Below are positions 10,501 to 19,080 of a stretch of 64,000 nucleotides of DNA, piece after piece. Source of the stretch: Methylobacterium hispanicum (lineage in GTDB: Bacteria > Pseudomonadota > Alphaproteobacteria > Rhizobiales > Beijerinckiaceae); the NCBI RefSeq assembly GCF_022179285.1, contig NZ_BPQO01000004.1, positions 222,220 to 286,219 of the forward strand. The letters are read 5' to 3'. Each line of letters begins with the position of its first letter. Position 1 is the first letter of the stretch. Under the pieces are notes generated by a model. That model was not told where the DNA came from. It saw only the letters and a program-made list of their open reading frames with translations, and did not search any database. The position numbers were made by a program, and so were the translations under genes.

Positions 10501-13500
10501 GGCGCCGATGCCATGCGGGCCCGCACCCTCGAACTGATCGAGGCCTTCTCACGGACCGCGTACTCGTTCCAGCTCGCCATCCGGATCCGGACGGCACTCT
10601 TCCAGTCCGACGGCCTGATCGGGCTCCTGCGCGACGCGATGCAGGGCAGGGATTCCGCCGCGGCCGAGGCCGCCGTGGCCGACTTCGTCAAGGCGACCGC
10701 CGACCGCTCCCTGATCGTCGACGCGTTCGACCGGGCCGAGATCGCGCTCTGCCGCCAGTACCGTGGGATCGACGGACCGGCCCGCGACCGCATGATCACG
10801 CACGTCGAGGACATCCGCGACGCGGCCTCGGAGTACCTGGGTCGGCGCATGGCCGCCCGGATCGTCTCCGCCCAGGATACGCCCCGGATCCGCGAGGCCG
10901 TCAGCGAGCTGCGCAAGCGCCTCGCGGCCGCCGTCGGGGCCTTCCGCCGCCTCGAGGGCACGGACGATCCGGTGCTCGCCTCCGCCGCAGGCTTCGCGGC
11001 CGACCGCTACGAGGCACTCGACGTGGTCCTGGCGGGCGACGTCCGCGCGGTCGGCCGCACCGCCCACGCCGTCGCGCTGCACGGGTCGCTGCCTATCCTG
11101 GAGACCCTGCAGTTCGGCCGGTCCTGGCAGCCGTCGCCCTACGATCCGTCCGAGATCGTCGAGGCCGTGCTCGCCGCGCCCCAGCCCCTGCTGCCGCCGC
11201 AGGGCGCGGAGCGGGACGCCGCCTACGAGAACGTCGTGCGCCGCCGCATCGAGGACGGTTCGCTCGTCGGCGCCCGGATGCTCATCGATCTGGCGGCCGA
11301 GCACGGCATCTCCGCCGCCTCCGCCTCCGGCATGTCCGAGCGCATCCGCGCGGACGTGGAGGCGGCCCGGGAGGAGCTCGCCCGCGAGTCGGCCGACGCC
11401 AGGGCCCTGATCGAGCGGGTGATGCGCTTCGGCTCCCTGTCGCGTCCCGAGGAGGCCCAACGCCTGATCTCCGTCGTCGACCGCGTGGCGGAGGCACGGG
11501 TTCCGGTCGCGGTCTCGCTGGAGGATCGCGAGGAGCGCATCGACGTCGAACGCATCTACGACGTCCGCATCGCCTCAGCCCTGCTCGCGGAGGCCTCCGA
11601 CGAGGCGCGGTCCCTTCTGGAGGAGCCGCGCGGGCGCCTGCTCGCCAGGATCGACGCGATGGCCGCGCGGCTTCCCGCCGAGGATGTCCGGCACATGCGC
11701 AGCCTGTGCGGCGAGGACGACCTCCTGACCGCAGAGGAGATCGTGGCGCTGGCGGAGGTTCGCGGCTCGATCGTCGCCGCCACGGCCGCCCGCGTGGACC
11801 GGCTGGAGATCCTCGAGCGGACGACCCTGCCGGCCGCGGTGGCCCAGGGGCGCAACTACGCCGAAGCCGTCGCGGCGGCCATCGCGGCCGGATCCGACCT
11901 GCCGGGCGCTCCCTTCTCGCTGCTCTCCCCGTCCCGCCGCGAGCGGTCCGGCGAGCTCTTCGCGGCCTGGCGCGAGCTGTTCCGCCACCTGGAGGGCGGC
12001 CTGGGCGGCTCCTCCCTGGCCGAGGAGGCCGGCGCCCTCCTGGAGGGGTTGGGCATCGCGTTCCGCCTCCGCGAGATCTCCAAGCTGTCGAGCGCGCAAC
12101 GCAGGCTGTTCGTCGCCGACTGGGAAGGCATCCTGCCGACCGATGTGGAGAGCCATCTCCTGCCGGATTTCGGCAGCCTGACCCACGGCGGCTGGCGGAC
12201 GGCCGTCACGACGACCCTGCCGGGCGACGCCGTCCTGTCCGAGATCGCGAAGTCGGCCGGATCGTCGGGCATTCTGCTCCTGGTGGCCGAGGTGGTCTCC
12301 CAGGAGCGCCGCGAACGCTTCCTGCTGCAGAACCTCGCGGTGCGCCGCCGCATCGTGCTCGTCGACTCCGCCAGTCTCGTCCAGGCTCTCGCCGAGCCGG
12401 AGCTGCGCGCGCTGACGCCGATCGAGCTCGGCCAGCCCTACAGCTACGCGTGGCCCTTCCGCGACTTCGGCCGCGAGGCGGTCCCGCCCGAGCTCTTCGT
12501 CGGCCGCCGCCAGGAACTGGAGACGCTGTTCGAGGCCGGGGGAAGCTGCGTCGTCTACGGCGGCCGCCGCATCGGCAAGACGGCGCTGCTCAAGCACCTC
12601 GTCGCCACCCGCGACGATCCGGCCAACGGCACGCTCGTCGCGTTCGTCGACGCCCAGGAGATCGGCTCCAGCCACCTGCCGAAGAAGATCTGGGACGACC
12701 TCCAGAAGGCCCTGCCGGCCATCTTCGAGAAGAAGAACGTCGGCGCGGATCCGCGCCGCGTCGCCGAGGAGATCGAGCGCTGGCTGAAGGCCGACCCGCG
12801 CCGCCGGATCGTGGTGCTGATCGACGAGGCCGACGACTTCGTGCGCGCGGACGCGGCCCAGAGCTTCGCCGTGTTCCACGCCTTGCAGACGCTGATGTCC
12901 AACACCGGACGGCGGTTCAAGCTCGTTCTCTCGGGGCTGCACAACGTGACCCGCCTCGCCCAGGTCGGGAACTCGCCGATCCTGCAGATCTCGTCCAACC
13001 CGCAGCGGATCGGCCCGCTGATGGGCGAGGAACTCAAGGACGCGGAGGATCTCGTGGTCCGGCCCTTCGCCGCCCTCGGCATCCGGTTCGAACGCCGCGA
13101 GGACGTCTGGCGGCTGCTCTCCTACGCCAACTACGTGCCCGTCCTGGCCCAGACGCTCGCCAAGCACCTGCTGGAGCAGGTCGTGGAGGAGGCCGTGCGC
13201 ACCGACAGGGTCGTGCGGGTCATCACCCGCGGCCTCGTCTCCCGGATCTTCGAGACCAAGCAGGTGCGCGAGGAGGTCAAGGAGAAGTTCCTGATGACCC
13301 TCCGCATCGACCTCAGGTACGAGCTCCTGGCGCACGTCGTCGCCGACCTGGTCCTGGGCAACGAGGCCTCCGGCATCATTGAGGAAGGCGTGTCCGTCCG
13401 CCTGATCCGCGACCACGCCCTCGAGTGCTGGCCGAAGGGCTTCTCCGACCCCAACCGCGTCTCGCTCTTCGAGGATCTCGTCGACGAGATGGAGGGGCTC

Positions 13501-14619
13501 GGCATCCTGCGGCAGGTCTCGGCCGACCGGTGGACCCTGCGCTCGACCGCGGTCACACGCCTGCTCGGCACCCGCGACGAGGTCGGCACGAAGCTCCTGG
13601 AGTTCATGGACCGCGAGGGGCCGAGCGAGTTCGACCCCAAGTCGCACCGCCGCCAGCTCGAACCGGCCGTGGGCTACGAGAAGGCGGACCGCCGTTCCTC
13701 GCCCCTGACCCTGGTCCAGGAGCGCGACCTGATCGCCGACCCGACGCCCGTGAAGGTCGTGTTCGGCACGGCAATGGCGGACGTCGACCTCGTCTCGCTG
13801 GCGCTGCGCACCGCCCCGGGGTCGTTCTCGGACGGCAACCGCTTCGAGGTCTTCGCGCAGGCCTTCGCCGACCGCCGCGAGTTGCTGGACCGGCTGAGGC
13901 AGATCCGCGGCGGCGACCGTCAAACCGTCGTCGTGGTCGACGTGCGCAGCCCGTGGGAGCCGGACTGGATCGTCGACGCCCTCAAGGTGCGCCCGGTCGT
14001 GGAGAAGGCGGCCAAGGTCGTCTTCGTCGGCTCGGCCGCCCACGCGGCCGCCTACGCATCCGATCCGCGCTTCGTCCGTCTGACGACCGTCCGGGCCGTC
14101 CCCCTGGAGCCGTGGTCGACCGCGTTCCTCGACGCGCAGCTGATCCGTACGAACTCGATCGCGGGCGGAGAGGTGCGCGACGCCCTGTACGGATCCCTGG
14201 GCGGCTGGAACGGGCCGCTGGCCCAGGTCCTCCAGACGGGGCGCGGCGGCCCCTTGGCGACCCGGGTCGAGAAGCTCGCGGCCGAGATCGACGCTTCGCC
14301 GGACACGCCCCTGCGCCTCGGGATGGACGGCCGCTTCGGCGCAGTCCTCGACGCTCTCGCCGAATACCACGGCGCTTCGAGCCCGTTCCACGTGGGCGAC
14401 GTGGCCGTGCTCTTCGACGAGATCCCGAGGCTTCGGGACCTCGCCCGCGAGGGCGGACATCTGTCGAATGCCGAGGCGACGGTCGCCTACGGGATGCTGA
14501 CCGGTGCCTTCCTGCCGCTGCCGAGCGCTCGCAACGACGAGGCCACGGGGGCGAGCTACGCCCTGTCCCCGCTCGTCCAACGCGTCGTGGCCTCCGGCAA
14601 CCGGAAGGAAGCGGCTTGA
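7552..14619 (+). CDS. Giant STAND-like ATPase, about 2,355 aa, defence candidate
   Basis: Layout: residues 1-490 a helical domain of unknown type; about 490-520 a basic disordered linker; 520-700 helical; about 715-830 a Pro/Ala/Glu-rich disordered stretch; 830-1640 a long alpha-helical region; then a P-loop domain opening PELFVGRRQELETLF (about residue 1645), with Walker A GGRRIGKTALL (about 1669) and Walker B RIVVLIDEADDF (about 1753), and a sensor-like FKLVLSGLHNV. This resembles the archaeal-ATPase/STAND class. Winged-helix-like sequence follows (1880-2010), then a second, degenerate nucleotide-binding-like fold. ATG 7552 is preferred over TTG 7492. Its stop overlaps the next start (TGATG), so the two products are probably made together. 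STAND proteins often sense phage and switch on an attached effector; no nuclease motif is visible in this chain, and the effector may be the partner. Overall family not recognised. Confidence 0.8.
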   Translation: MQTPYSTTPRPDGIDPDLWAVLSERLRNYLARHPGSLPVIEASVYRHLPATVDLEWVRSKLTPSMPTHAAAHAERARSQNVVAFTDWPDTHEVSLDDVALVHLQAMRMPLGLFQLSRAYVRKLSDPTTLHAGFRDWIRKTVALAGFGHDGLLEVDEDQVLRALIDKGENRRARDFAILATIGSSPEVEVAPLCEEFGDVLGLREHWDHHAKFLLRFAATCHEQAFVHDASPPAGKVEELVYAICRHDQPGPYAFLVFDMDNEGYPPIYQSEGGGEADDGRPTVPVPTYVDGAWLRERLALSGAIRSQLHRSRELLAVFAPAGWWPSEKPSGVEIEGRLLAALSMPHVLAVINYEILARSPAECGAWESSPFRTFYRKIAALLRSYVADGVSPDGSADGVADRAALAVLIEFGHIDLAREFAVLRGAELFDEDFVSLMEGRDEFEEEVAFLKARRQLKAWTDRRVRIETLDGIRRLSNREIQAFGPDAPPSTRRRHPQAPASSPRRKHRPQHRVEIMDLPTADVSPVEETVRGAAEANAERWSAALGEASALALALAQGEPDPTGLVGIRACIEAAETAAKAWDEARPKRVDAAPFVERLRGVRTDLARMIDDAGSEHVPPEVPSVATIAPTDVTGVGRAVEAAADDVRVALEAEGRVGDLNAAMGAEARLVRKAAIGAEIAAAVGVLLERIDTGVRSLGAAATLLSAAGGPEAVDPPSGPTSAVEQAPTDEGGSGSAPPEVDARPGAETRTDEAAVEAPSAVEAPAAAAADVASAPVPAPAEDTEIADDPDVEEGDLALMASLSGEDAATDLPSDAESIDPPEDRVNARLLDLVRTREFGLAHHLAAAARVVEPGAGLAVSAEEMRFAAASGCLDHAFLQTAPEVAANLVETGLTALDAIPSSSDGPVAAARRILLYPTALEMVLFHPDTSAVEMVRGLNGLVEEVQEEHARLVESATAVSRSRLPLSPAVLGHVSNTIEAQSGADAMRARTLELIEAFSRTAYSFQLAIRIRTALFQSDGLIGLLRDAMQGRDSAAAEAAVADFVKATADRSLIVDAFDRAEIALCRQYRGIDGPARDRMITHVEDIRDAASEYLGRRMAARIVSAQDTPRIREAVSELRKRLAAAVGAFRRLEGTDDPVLASAAGFAADRYEALDVVLAGDVRAVGRTAHAVALHGSLPILETLQFGRSWQPSPYDPSEIVEAVLAAPQPLLPPQGAERDAAYENVVRRRIEDGSLVGARMLIDLAAEHGISAASASGMSERIRADVEAAREELARESADARALIERVMRFGSLSRPEEAQRLISVVDRVAEARVPVAVSLEDREERIDVERIYDVRIASALLAEASDEARSLLEEPRGRLLARIDAMAARLPAEDVRHMRSLCGEDDLLTAEEIVALAEVRGSIVAATAARVDRLEILERTTLPAAVAQGRNYAEAVAAAIAAGSDLPGAPFSLLSPSRRERSGELFAAWRELFRHLEGGLGGSSLAEEAGALLEGLGIAFRLREISKLSSAQRRLFVADWEGILPTDVESHLLPDFGSLTHGGWRTAVTTTLPGDAVLSEIAKSAGSSGILLLVAEVVSQERRERFLLQNLAVRRRIVLVDSASLVQALAEPELRALTPIELGQPYSYAWPFRDFGREAVPPELFVGRRQELETLFEAGGSCVVYGGRRIGKTALLKHLVATRDDPANGTLVAFVDAQEIGSSHLPKKIWDDLQKALPAIFEKKNVGADPRRVAEEIERWLKADPRRRIVVLIDEADDFVRADAAQSFAVFHALQTLMSNTGRRFKLVLSGLHNVTRLAQVGNSPILQISSNPQRIGPLMGEELKDAEDLVVRPFAALGIRFERREDVWRLLSYANYVPVLAQTLAKHLLEQVVEEAVRTDRVVRVITRGLVSRIFETKQVREEVKEKFLMTLRIDLRYELLAHVVADLVLGNEASGIIEEGVSVRLIRDHALECWPKGFSDPNRVSLFEDLVDEMEGLGILRQVSADRWTLRSTAVTRLLGTRDEVGTKLLEFMDREGPSEFDPKSHRRQLEPAVGYEKADRRSSPLTLVQERDLIADPTPVKVVFGTAMADVDLVSLALRTAPGSFSDGNRFEVFAQAFADRRELLDRLRQIRGGDRQTVVVVDVRSPWEPDWIVDALKVRPVVEKAAKVVFVGSAAHAAAYASDPRFVRLTTVRAVPLEPWSTAFLDAQLIRTNSIAGGEVRDALYGSLGGWNGPLAQVLQTGRGGPLATRVEKLAAEIDASPDTPLRLGMDGRFGAVLDALAEYHGASSPFHVGDVAVLFDEIPRLRDLAREGGHLSNAEATVAYGMLTGAFLPLPSARNDEATGASYALSPLVQRVVASGNRKEAA

Positions 14620-16046
14620 TGGATCAGGGAACCGCCTTCTGGAGCCTGCCGGGCCCGGCCCGTTTCGTCGGCGAGGTCGTCGGCAAGGTCCTTTCCGCGC
14701 GCCGCGGCCTCGTCGGCATCGCCTTGCCCGAGCGCGTTCCGGCCGGCCTTCTCGGCGCGGTGCGCGAGAGCCTGCTGGACCGCGGCAGCGGACGCGTGGT
14801 GCGCGTCAGGGCCGGTGAGGGGCTGTTCGCCCGCTCCATCGCCCACGGCCTCGCCCACGCGGCGGGAGCCCGCAACGCGTCGGTCCGCAACGTCTCGGCG
14901 CTCGCGGCCGCGCCCGAGGTCTCGGCCACGACCTTCCTGATCGACGGCATCGGCGCCGGCGATTGGCCCCGCTGGAGTGCATTCCTCCGCAGCTTCGCCT
15001 CGGCGAGCGCCGAAACGGACCGCACGCTCGCGCCGGTGCTCGCCGTCTGCCGCCCCGTCGGCATCGCCCGGCGCGACGCCGCGCACCTCTTCGAGGCGGG
15101 CGAGGCGGCATGGCGCGGCTGCGTCTCGCCGCTCGACATGCGGATGCACGTCGGCCTCCTCCGATCGCATCGGGGATCGGAACCCCTCCTCGAGCGGGTC
15201 GCGGCTGAGACGGTCGTGCGGGTGGCGCTCTGGGATCCCGCCATGGCCGAGGCCTTGGCCGCGCTGGACGCCCGCCGCCTCGCCGATCCGGACCAGATCG
15301 TCGCGGCCGCGCGGCAGGGCGGCACCGACGAGGCGCCCTGCTGGGAGAACGGTCTCGCCGATCTCTGGGACGGACGGCCCACGCTCCACGTCGCCGCCTG
15401 CCGGGGCAAGGTGGGGGCCGCCGAGCTGCGCCGGCGGGTATGGGCGGCGCAGGCTCAGCACGTCCTGCCGTTCGTCGACGAGGTCCTGGCCTGCTTCATC
15501 GAGCGGTATCGACCGGCGCTGGAAGCCGCGCTGCCCCTTCCGGTGCCGATCCGGCGGGGCACGCTGCACGTCGTCGTGCCCGAGGATCTCGAGATCGCAT
15601 CGCTCTGGCGGCTGCTCGCCGATCAGATCCCGCCCGCAGAGGCGGCCTTCCTCAAGTCCGTGCTCGCCATGCGCAACCAAGTCGCCCACCACCAGACCGT
15701 GAAGCCGGACTTGCTCGCGGCGGCTTCCGAAGCCTGGGAGAGGATCCGCGCCGAGCGGGACGCGGTTCCGGGCTGGGCATGGCCCCGCTGCGGGCAGCGC
15801 CTCGAGTTCGTCGTCGGCCGGGCCCCGTCGGATGCACTCGCTCCGGAACCGAAATCCGCGCCCGGAGCCGCGTTCGCCGTGCTCGCGCGTCTGGTCCAGC
15901 AGCGGCTCGCGGCCGGCGAGGATGCCGTCGTGGACGCCGCCGACCTCCCGCCTGCGGTTCTGGAGCGGCTCGCGGCCCTGATGCCGTCCGACATCGAGGT
16001 GGTGCGGCCCGTCCCCCGGCAGGCCGAACAAGGCCGAGCGGCTTGA
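14619..16046 (+). CDS. HEPN-motif partner protein of the giant ATPase, 475 aa
   Basis: Residues 1-200 resemble a P-loop-like fold that lacks a Walker A motif. Residues about 270-380 are helical and carry FLKSVLAMRNQVAHHQT, with R352-N-Q-V-A-H357 matching the RX4-6H ribonuclease signature of HEPN toxins (N after R is the commonest form). Downstream helices (LLAAASEAWERIRAE) fit the four-helix HEPN bundle. The ATG shares bases with the TGA of the giant gene, which implies translational coupling and a fixed stoichiometry. I infer an RNase effector controlled by the ATPase. The HEPN call rests on one motif in a good helical context; the rest is unrecognised. Confidence 0.7.
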   Translation: MDQGTAFWSLPGPARFVGEVVGKVLSARRGLVGIALPERVPAGLLGAVRESLLDRGSGRVVRVRAGEGLFARSIAHGLAHAAGARNASVRNVSALAAAPEVSATTFLIDGIGAGDWPRWSAFLRSFASASAETDRTLAPVLAVCRPVGIARRDAAHLFEAGEAAWRGCVSPLDMRMHVGLLRSHRGSEPLLERVAAETVVRVALWDPAMAEALAALDARRLADPDQIVAAARQGGTDEAPCWENGLADLWDGRPTLHVAACRGKVGAAELRRRVWAAQAQHVLPFVDEVLACFIERYRPALEAALPLPVPIRRGTLHVVVPEDLEIASLWRLLADQIPPAEAAFLKSVLAMRNQVAHHQTVKPDLLAAASEAWERIRAERDAVPGWAWPRCGQRLEFVVGRAPSDALAPEPKSAPGAAFAVLARLVQQRLAAGEDAVVDAADLPPAVLERLAALMPSDIEVVRPVPRQAEQGRAA

Positions 16047-16154
16047 AGGCCGGCCGAAGGGGCGAACGCGCTGGGCCGCGACTAAGGCGCGGCCGACCGT
16101 GGCTGCGTCGAGGCCATGCGCGGGCCGGTCCCGGGTTGGTGTTCGGCCGTGGCT

Positions 16155-16901
16155 TCAGTTCAACGCCACCGGGCGCTTGATCTTCGGGACCCGCTGCTTC
16201 GACGCCATCGAAAGGTTCGCAGCGCGGTCGACGACCCGCAGGACGGCGGCTTGGTGGTGGTACTGCCGGAACGCCTCGGCGCTGGCGGGGTCGGCGAAGA
16301 GCGTGTGGATCTGTCCGTCCGCGGAGGGGGTGAGCACCCCGTCGGGTATGTTCCGCCCCCAGCCTCTCGCCGCCCGGAAGGCGACGACCAGCTGGTTGAA
16401 CGTCGGCCAAGCATGGTCGAGGTGGGCCTCGGCGAAGGCGATGGGCCGGTTCGTGAGCTCGCAGGGCACCTTGCCTCCCGCGTCGCCGTGAAGCTCGAAG
16501 TGCCGCTCCTTGGCGGCCAGGAGGTCCGCCTGCACCGCGGCTCGGCAGGCGTCGTAGAACTCCTTGGAGCGCCCCTTGGGCTGCCCCTTGACCGCATCGA
16601 TGTAGCTGAAATCGGTCTCCGTGCCGTCGGTCCGACGGACCCAGAAGCCGGGCGACGCGTAGTGACCCTCCCGGACGTTCAGGCGCCGCATGAAGCAGTC
16701 GACGCCGGCACCGATCTTGGAAGGGCCGTCCGTGATCGCTTCGTCGTAGCGCTGCAGCAGACCGAGCAGATCGTCGTGGTCTTCGCGGTCGTCGACGACT
16801 GCGCCGTTCGCGTAGCGGTGCAGCATGGACTTGAAGTGGTCGAGCGCGGCCTGCTGCGTCAGCCACGTGCGGCCGTTCGGAAACTCGATCTTCTTCGCCA
16901 C
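16155..16901 (-). CDS. DUF3223/DCL-family protein with HNH-like motif
   Basis: A 248-residue protein from GTG 16901, which follows a GGGGGGAG ribosome site. The middle (TDFSYIDAVKG, then FYDACRAAVQADL) is the DCL/DUF3223 signature. It continues into C147-E-L-T and H160-L-D-H163-AWPTFNQL, an arrangement resembling a reduced HNH nuclease finger. Members are found in phage-defence and mobile-element contexts; the biochemical role is not established. The gene is convergent with the ATPase/HEPN operon and ends about 108 bp from it, so it may be an independent cargo gene of the island. Confidence 0.65.
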   Translation of the reverse strand: MAKKIEFPNGRTWLTQQAALDHFKSMLHRYANGAVVDDREDHDDLLGLLQRYDEAITDGPSKIGAGVDCFMRRLNVREGHYASPGFWVRRTDGTETDFSYIDAVKGQPKGRSKEFYDACRAAVQADLLAAKERHFELHGDAGGKVPCELTNRPIAFAEAHLDHAWPTFNQLVVAFRAARGWGRNIPDGVLTPSADGQIHTLFADPASAEAFRQYHHQAAVLRVVDRAANLSMASKQRVPKIKRPVALN

Positions 16902-17164
16902 TCCCCGCTCCCCCCTGCCGGACGAGGCGTCCGGCGACGAGCTTTCAGATATGGCCAAGCTCGGGAGTTGCAAAGGGTGCGACCGGTCGATCGATGCCCG
17001 CACCTCCTTCGCCGCAGGCTTGGTCGGACGCTGGCTCCCGCACGAGTCCGGCGCAAGGTGTCGATGACGGCAAAGGAACGGTTCTCACGCATTTGCACGG
17101 ATGCGTTAACGCCGTCGCGCATCATCGTAGCTTATGTCGTTCCTTCGAGATCGAGGAGTGCGCC

Positions 17165-17620
17165 GTGCCGAGCCAGAACATCGACCGAGGTGACCAACCG
17201 TTCCGTCCCGCCATCGCGCCGAGGGACCTGATCCCGAACCTGGACGTCCACGGCAACGCGCTGGAGATAGGCTGCCGCGTGCGGAGCTTTTCCTCTACTT
17301 TCGCGTACGAGGACGGTCGCGTCGCCGGATTGGAGACGGCCGGCGACCGCGTCAGCTACCTGGAAGGCGTGCTGAGGGCGATCGGCGACGTCCGCAGGGA
17401 TTGCCCGCGCTATACGATCGAGGTCGAGCGACGCGTCTCCGGCCGCGGCGACCGGATCAAGGACGAGACCGTGGCCGCCGACGATCCCTGGAGGACCGTG
17501 ATCCCCCCGGTGAACGGAACCCCGACCTCGGCTGGCGAATACTGCTTCGGGGTCGTGCGCATCGCGGACGCCCCCGCGCCGGAGCGCGAAGGCGATGCGC
17601 GCACTACTTCGGATGCATAG
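17165..17620 (+). CDS. Hypothetical protein, 151 aa
   Basis: Starts at GTG 17165, six bases after GAGGAG. Begins VPSQNIDRGDQPFRP and has a mixed alpha/beta composition, with charged residues spread evenly and no signal peptide. Codon use matches real genes nearby. No family recognised. Divergent from the DUF3223 gene. Confidence 0.55.
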   Translation: MPSQNIDRGDQPFRPAIAPRDLIPNLDVHGNALEIGCRVRSFSSTFAYEDGRVAGLETAGDRVSYLEGVLRAIGDVRRDCPRYTIEVERRVSGRGDRIKDETVAADDPWRTVIPPVNGTPTSAGEYCFGVVRIADAPAPEREGDARTTSDA

Positions 17621-18026
17621 GTGACCTGACGGAAGGCTCGTCGGGCTCGCCCGACGACGTCGGGCATCGGGATGCCGAAGGCCTTCGGCGGTACGCTGCG
17701 AGGACCGAAGAGGCGAAGAGCTACCGGGAGTTCCGCCGGAACGCCGTCCGACCCTGCCCATGTCCATCCGGCATTCGCTCGGCACGCAGCAGGCAGGTCG
17801 CCTGCGTGAAGTGGAGCGCGAGATCACCGGCCGGATCGGACGCGGCGGGACGGCCTTCCTCAAGGCAAGCACGGAGAACGCGCTGTCTGGTCAGGACGAG
17901 GCCTTCTGGATAGCCGCTACCCCAAGACAGGCCGAATCGCGGGGAAGAACTGCGCGTCGGCTTCATACTTTGCAGCGGGCCCGCCGCTCTCTACCGAGCT
18001 TTGCGCCCTCCTGCCAGCGTACGCCA
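17621..18026. other. About 400 bp without a supported gene
   Basis: Open frames here have no credible start or domain. Nothing repeated or palindromic stands out. Confidence 0.35.
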
Positions 18027-18623
18027 TCACGGGGGGAAGGATCCGCAACCGTGTGGGTGAAAGGCATCCACCACGGCTTCGATCTCGTCGTCCGAGGGTC
18101 TGCCAAGACCCGGCGCTCCCAGGCGAAGCGCAGGCACGACCCGGGCTTCCGCGACTTCGTCGGCCGCGATCCGGGCCGCTGCCGCGCCCTGGCCCCGGGT
18201 CTCGTAGCCGATCGCCACGACGCTCTCCCACCCGATGACGCCTTCAACGAAGATCTCGTCGGGTTCGATCGTGGTGGCCTCGGAGATCCTGCGCTTGCGC
18301 TGCAGGAAAGCCCCGACGTCCCCTTCATCCCGACGCAGCGCGGCGAGCTCCCGGGTGGTGTGATACGCCTCCCAGGACCGGATCGCGTGCACGGGACAGC
18401 CGAGAGAGGCGGCATCGATCACTAGACAGGGTTCCCGATCGAGCTCCTCGTCGGGCGTCCAAAGCAGCGGATCCGATGAGGTGCTGGTACCGACGACCTC
18501 GCGGCCCACACCGATCACGAAGTGCGTCCAGGCTGGAGCGAGATGCCCGCTGCGGTCGAACGATCGCAGTTGCTCGACGGAGAGCCAGTGGAACAGGTAA
18601 CGGGCGTGTGGCGCGGTGGACAT
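18027..18623 (-). CDS. Hypothetical protein with ADP-ribosyltransferase-like start
   Basis: About 198 residues from ATG 18623 (MSTAPHARYLFHWLSVEQLRSF). The opening Y-L-F-H-W-L-S followed by a short helix and G-H-L resembles the first strand of ART-like folds (LYHGTS-type), and REPCLVIDAASL could be a second core strand. The C-terminal third is acidic and Ala-rich. The ART link is weak because no clear catalytic glutamate can be assigned. A second protein with a better LYHGTS start lies at 25.4-26.0 kb. Location in the defence island fits a toxin or effector but does not prove it. Confidence 0.5.
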   Translation of the reverse strand: MSTAPHARYLFHWLSVEQLRSFDRSGHLAPAWTHFVIGVGREVVGTSTSSDPLLWTPDEELDREPCLVIDAASLGCPVHAIRSWEAYHTTRELAALRRDEGDVGAFLQRKRRISEATTIEPDEIFVEGVIGWESVVAIGYETRGQGAAAARIAADEVAEARVVPALRLGAPGLGRPSDDEIEAVVDAFHPHGCGSFPP

Positions 18624-18768
18624 GCAGGCGTTTACCCGCAGATCGCGAAAGAGGCGTGCGGTCGCTTCCGATGAAGCGCTCACCGGCGTCTGCGTAGAGC
18701 CGCTCCGAACAAGTGCCAATCGTGGCTCGTTCGTCCATGGCGGACACAGCCGCTGCCGGCATCCGGCT

Positions 18769-19074
18769 TCAATCGCCCGGCGTTCTGCCAGTCGTCAGAA
18801 ACTTGCACTTTCCTGAGCCGCTGACGATTTCTCCCATCGTGCTTATACGGCCGCTGCGCCCATCCTTAGAAAGGACCATTTCAACCATTATCTCTCCGCC
18901 GTAGACCTCCCAGACGTACTTGTTTGGTGCGATCTTCTTCATTTCCCCGGTCTGACCATCAGGGGTATGCCAACTCTCGAAATTCATATTGACGGTGATT
19001 TCAAATTTTTTCTTTCCCTTGCCGACCGCGCAGTCAAGAACGTTCGCATTCGACCGCTGCGGCCAGGCAAGCAA
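18769..19074 (-). CDS. Small secreted protein lacking a normal start
   Basis: The coding frame ends in GKCKFLTTGRTPGD and has a beta-rich middle (FEITVNMNFESWHTP, then KYVWEVYGGEIMVEMVLSKDG). It is far more AT-rich than its neighbours. The only usual start is TTG 19074, which cuts a convincing signal peptide in half: the frame stays open upstream to a TAG and reads KSATIGLLTILLLAWPQRSNA. An ATG just after that TAG would give a perfect signal sequence, but the codon there is ACA. Either the start has been lost (a young pseudogene) or a rare start is used. Likely periplasmic; function unknown. Confidence 0.45.
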   Translation of the reverse strand: MLAWPQRSNANVLDCAVGKGKKKFEITVNMNFESWHTPDGQTGEMKKIAPNKYVWEVYGGEIMVEMVLSKDGRSGRISTMGEIVSGSGKCKFLTTGRTPGD

Positions 19075-19080
19075 GAGAAT

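Noticed and set aside
11575..14580. A 1,001-codon open frame on the minus strand inside the giant ATPase gene
   Set aside because: It has no recognisable domain and is the usual antisense shadow of a strongly GC3-biased gene; the plus frame has clear ATPase motifs.
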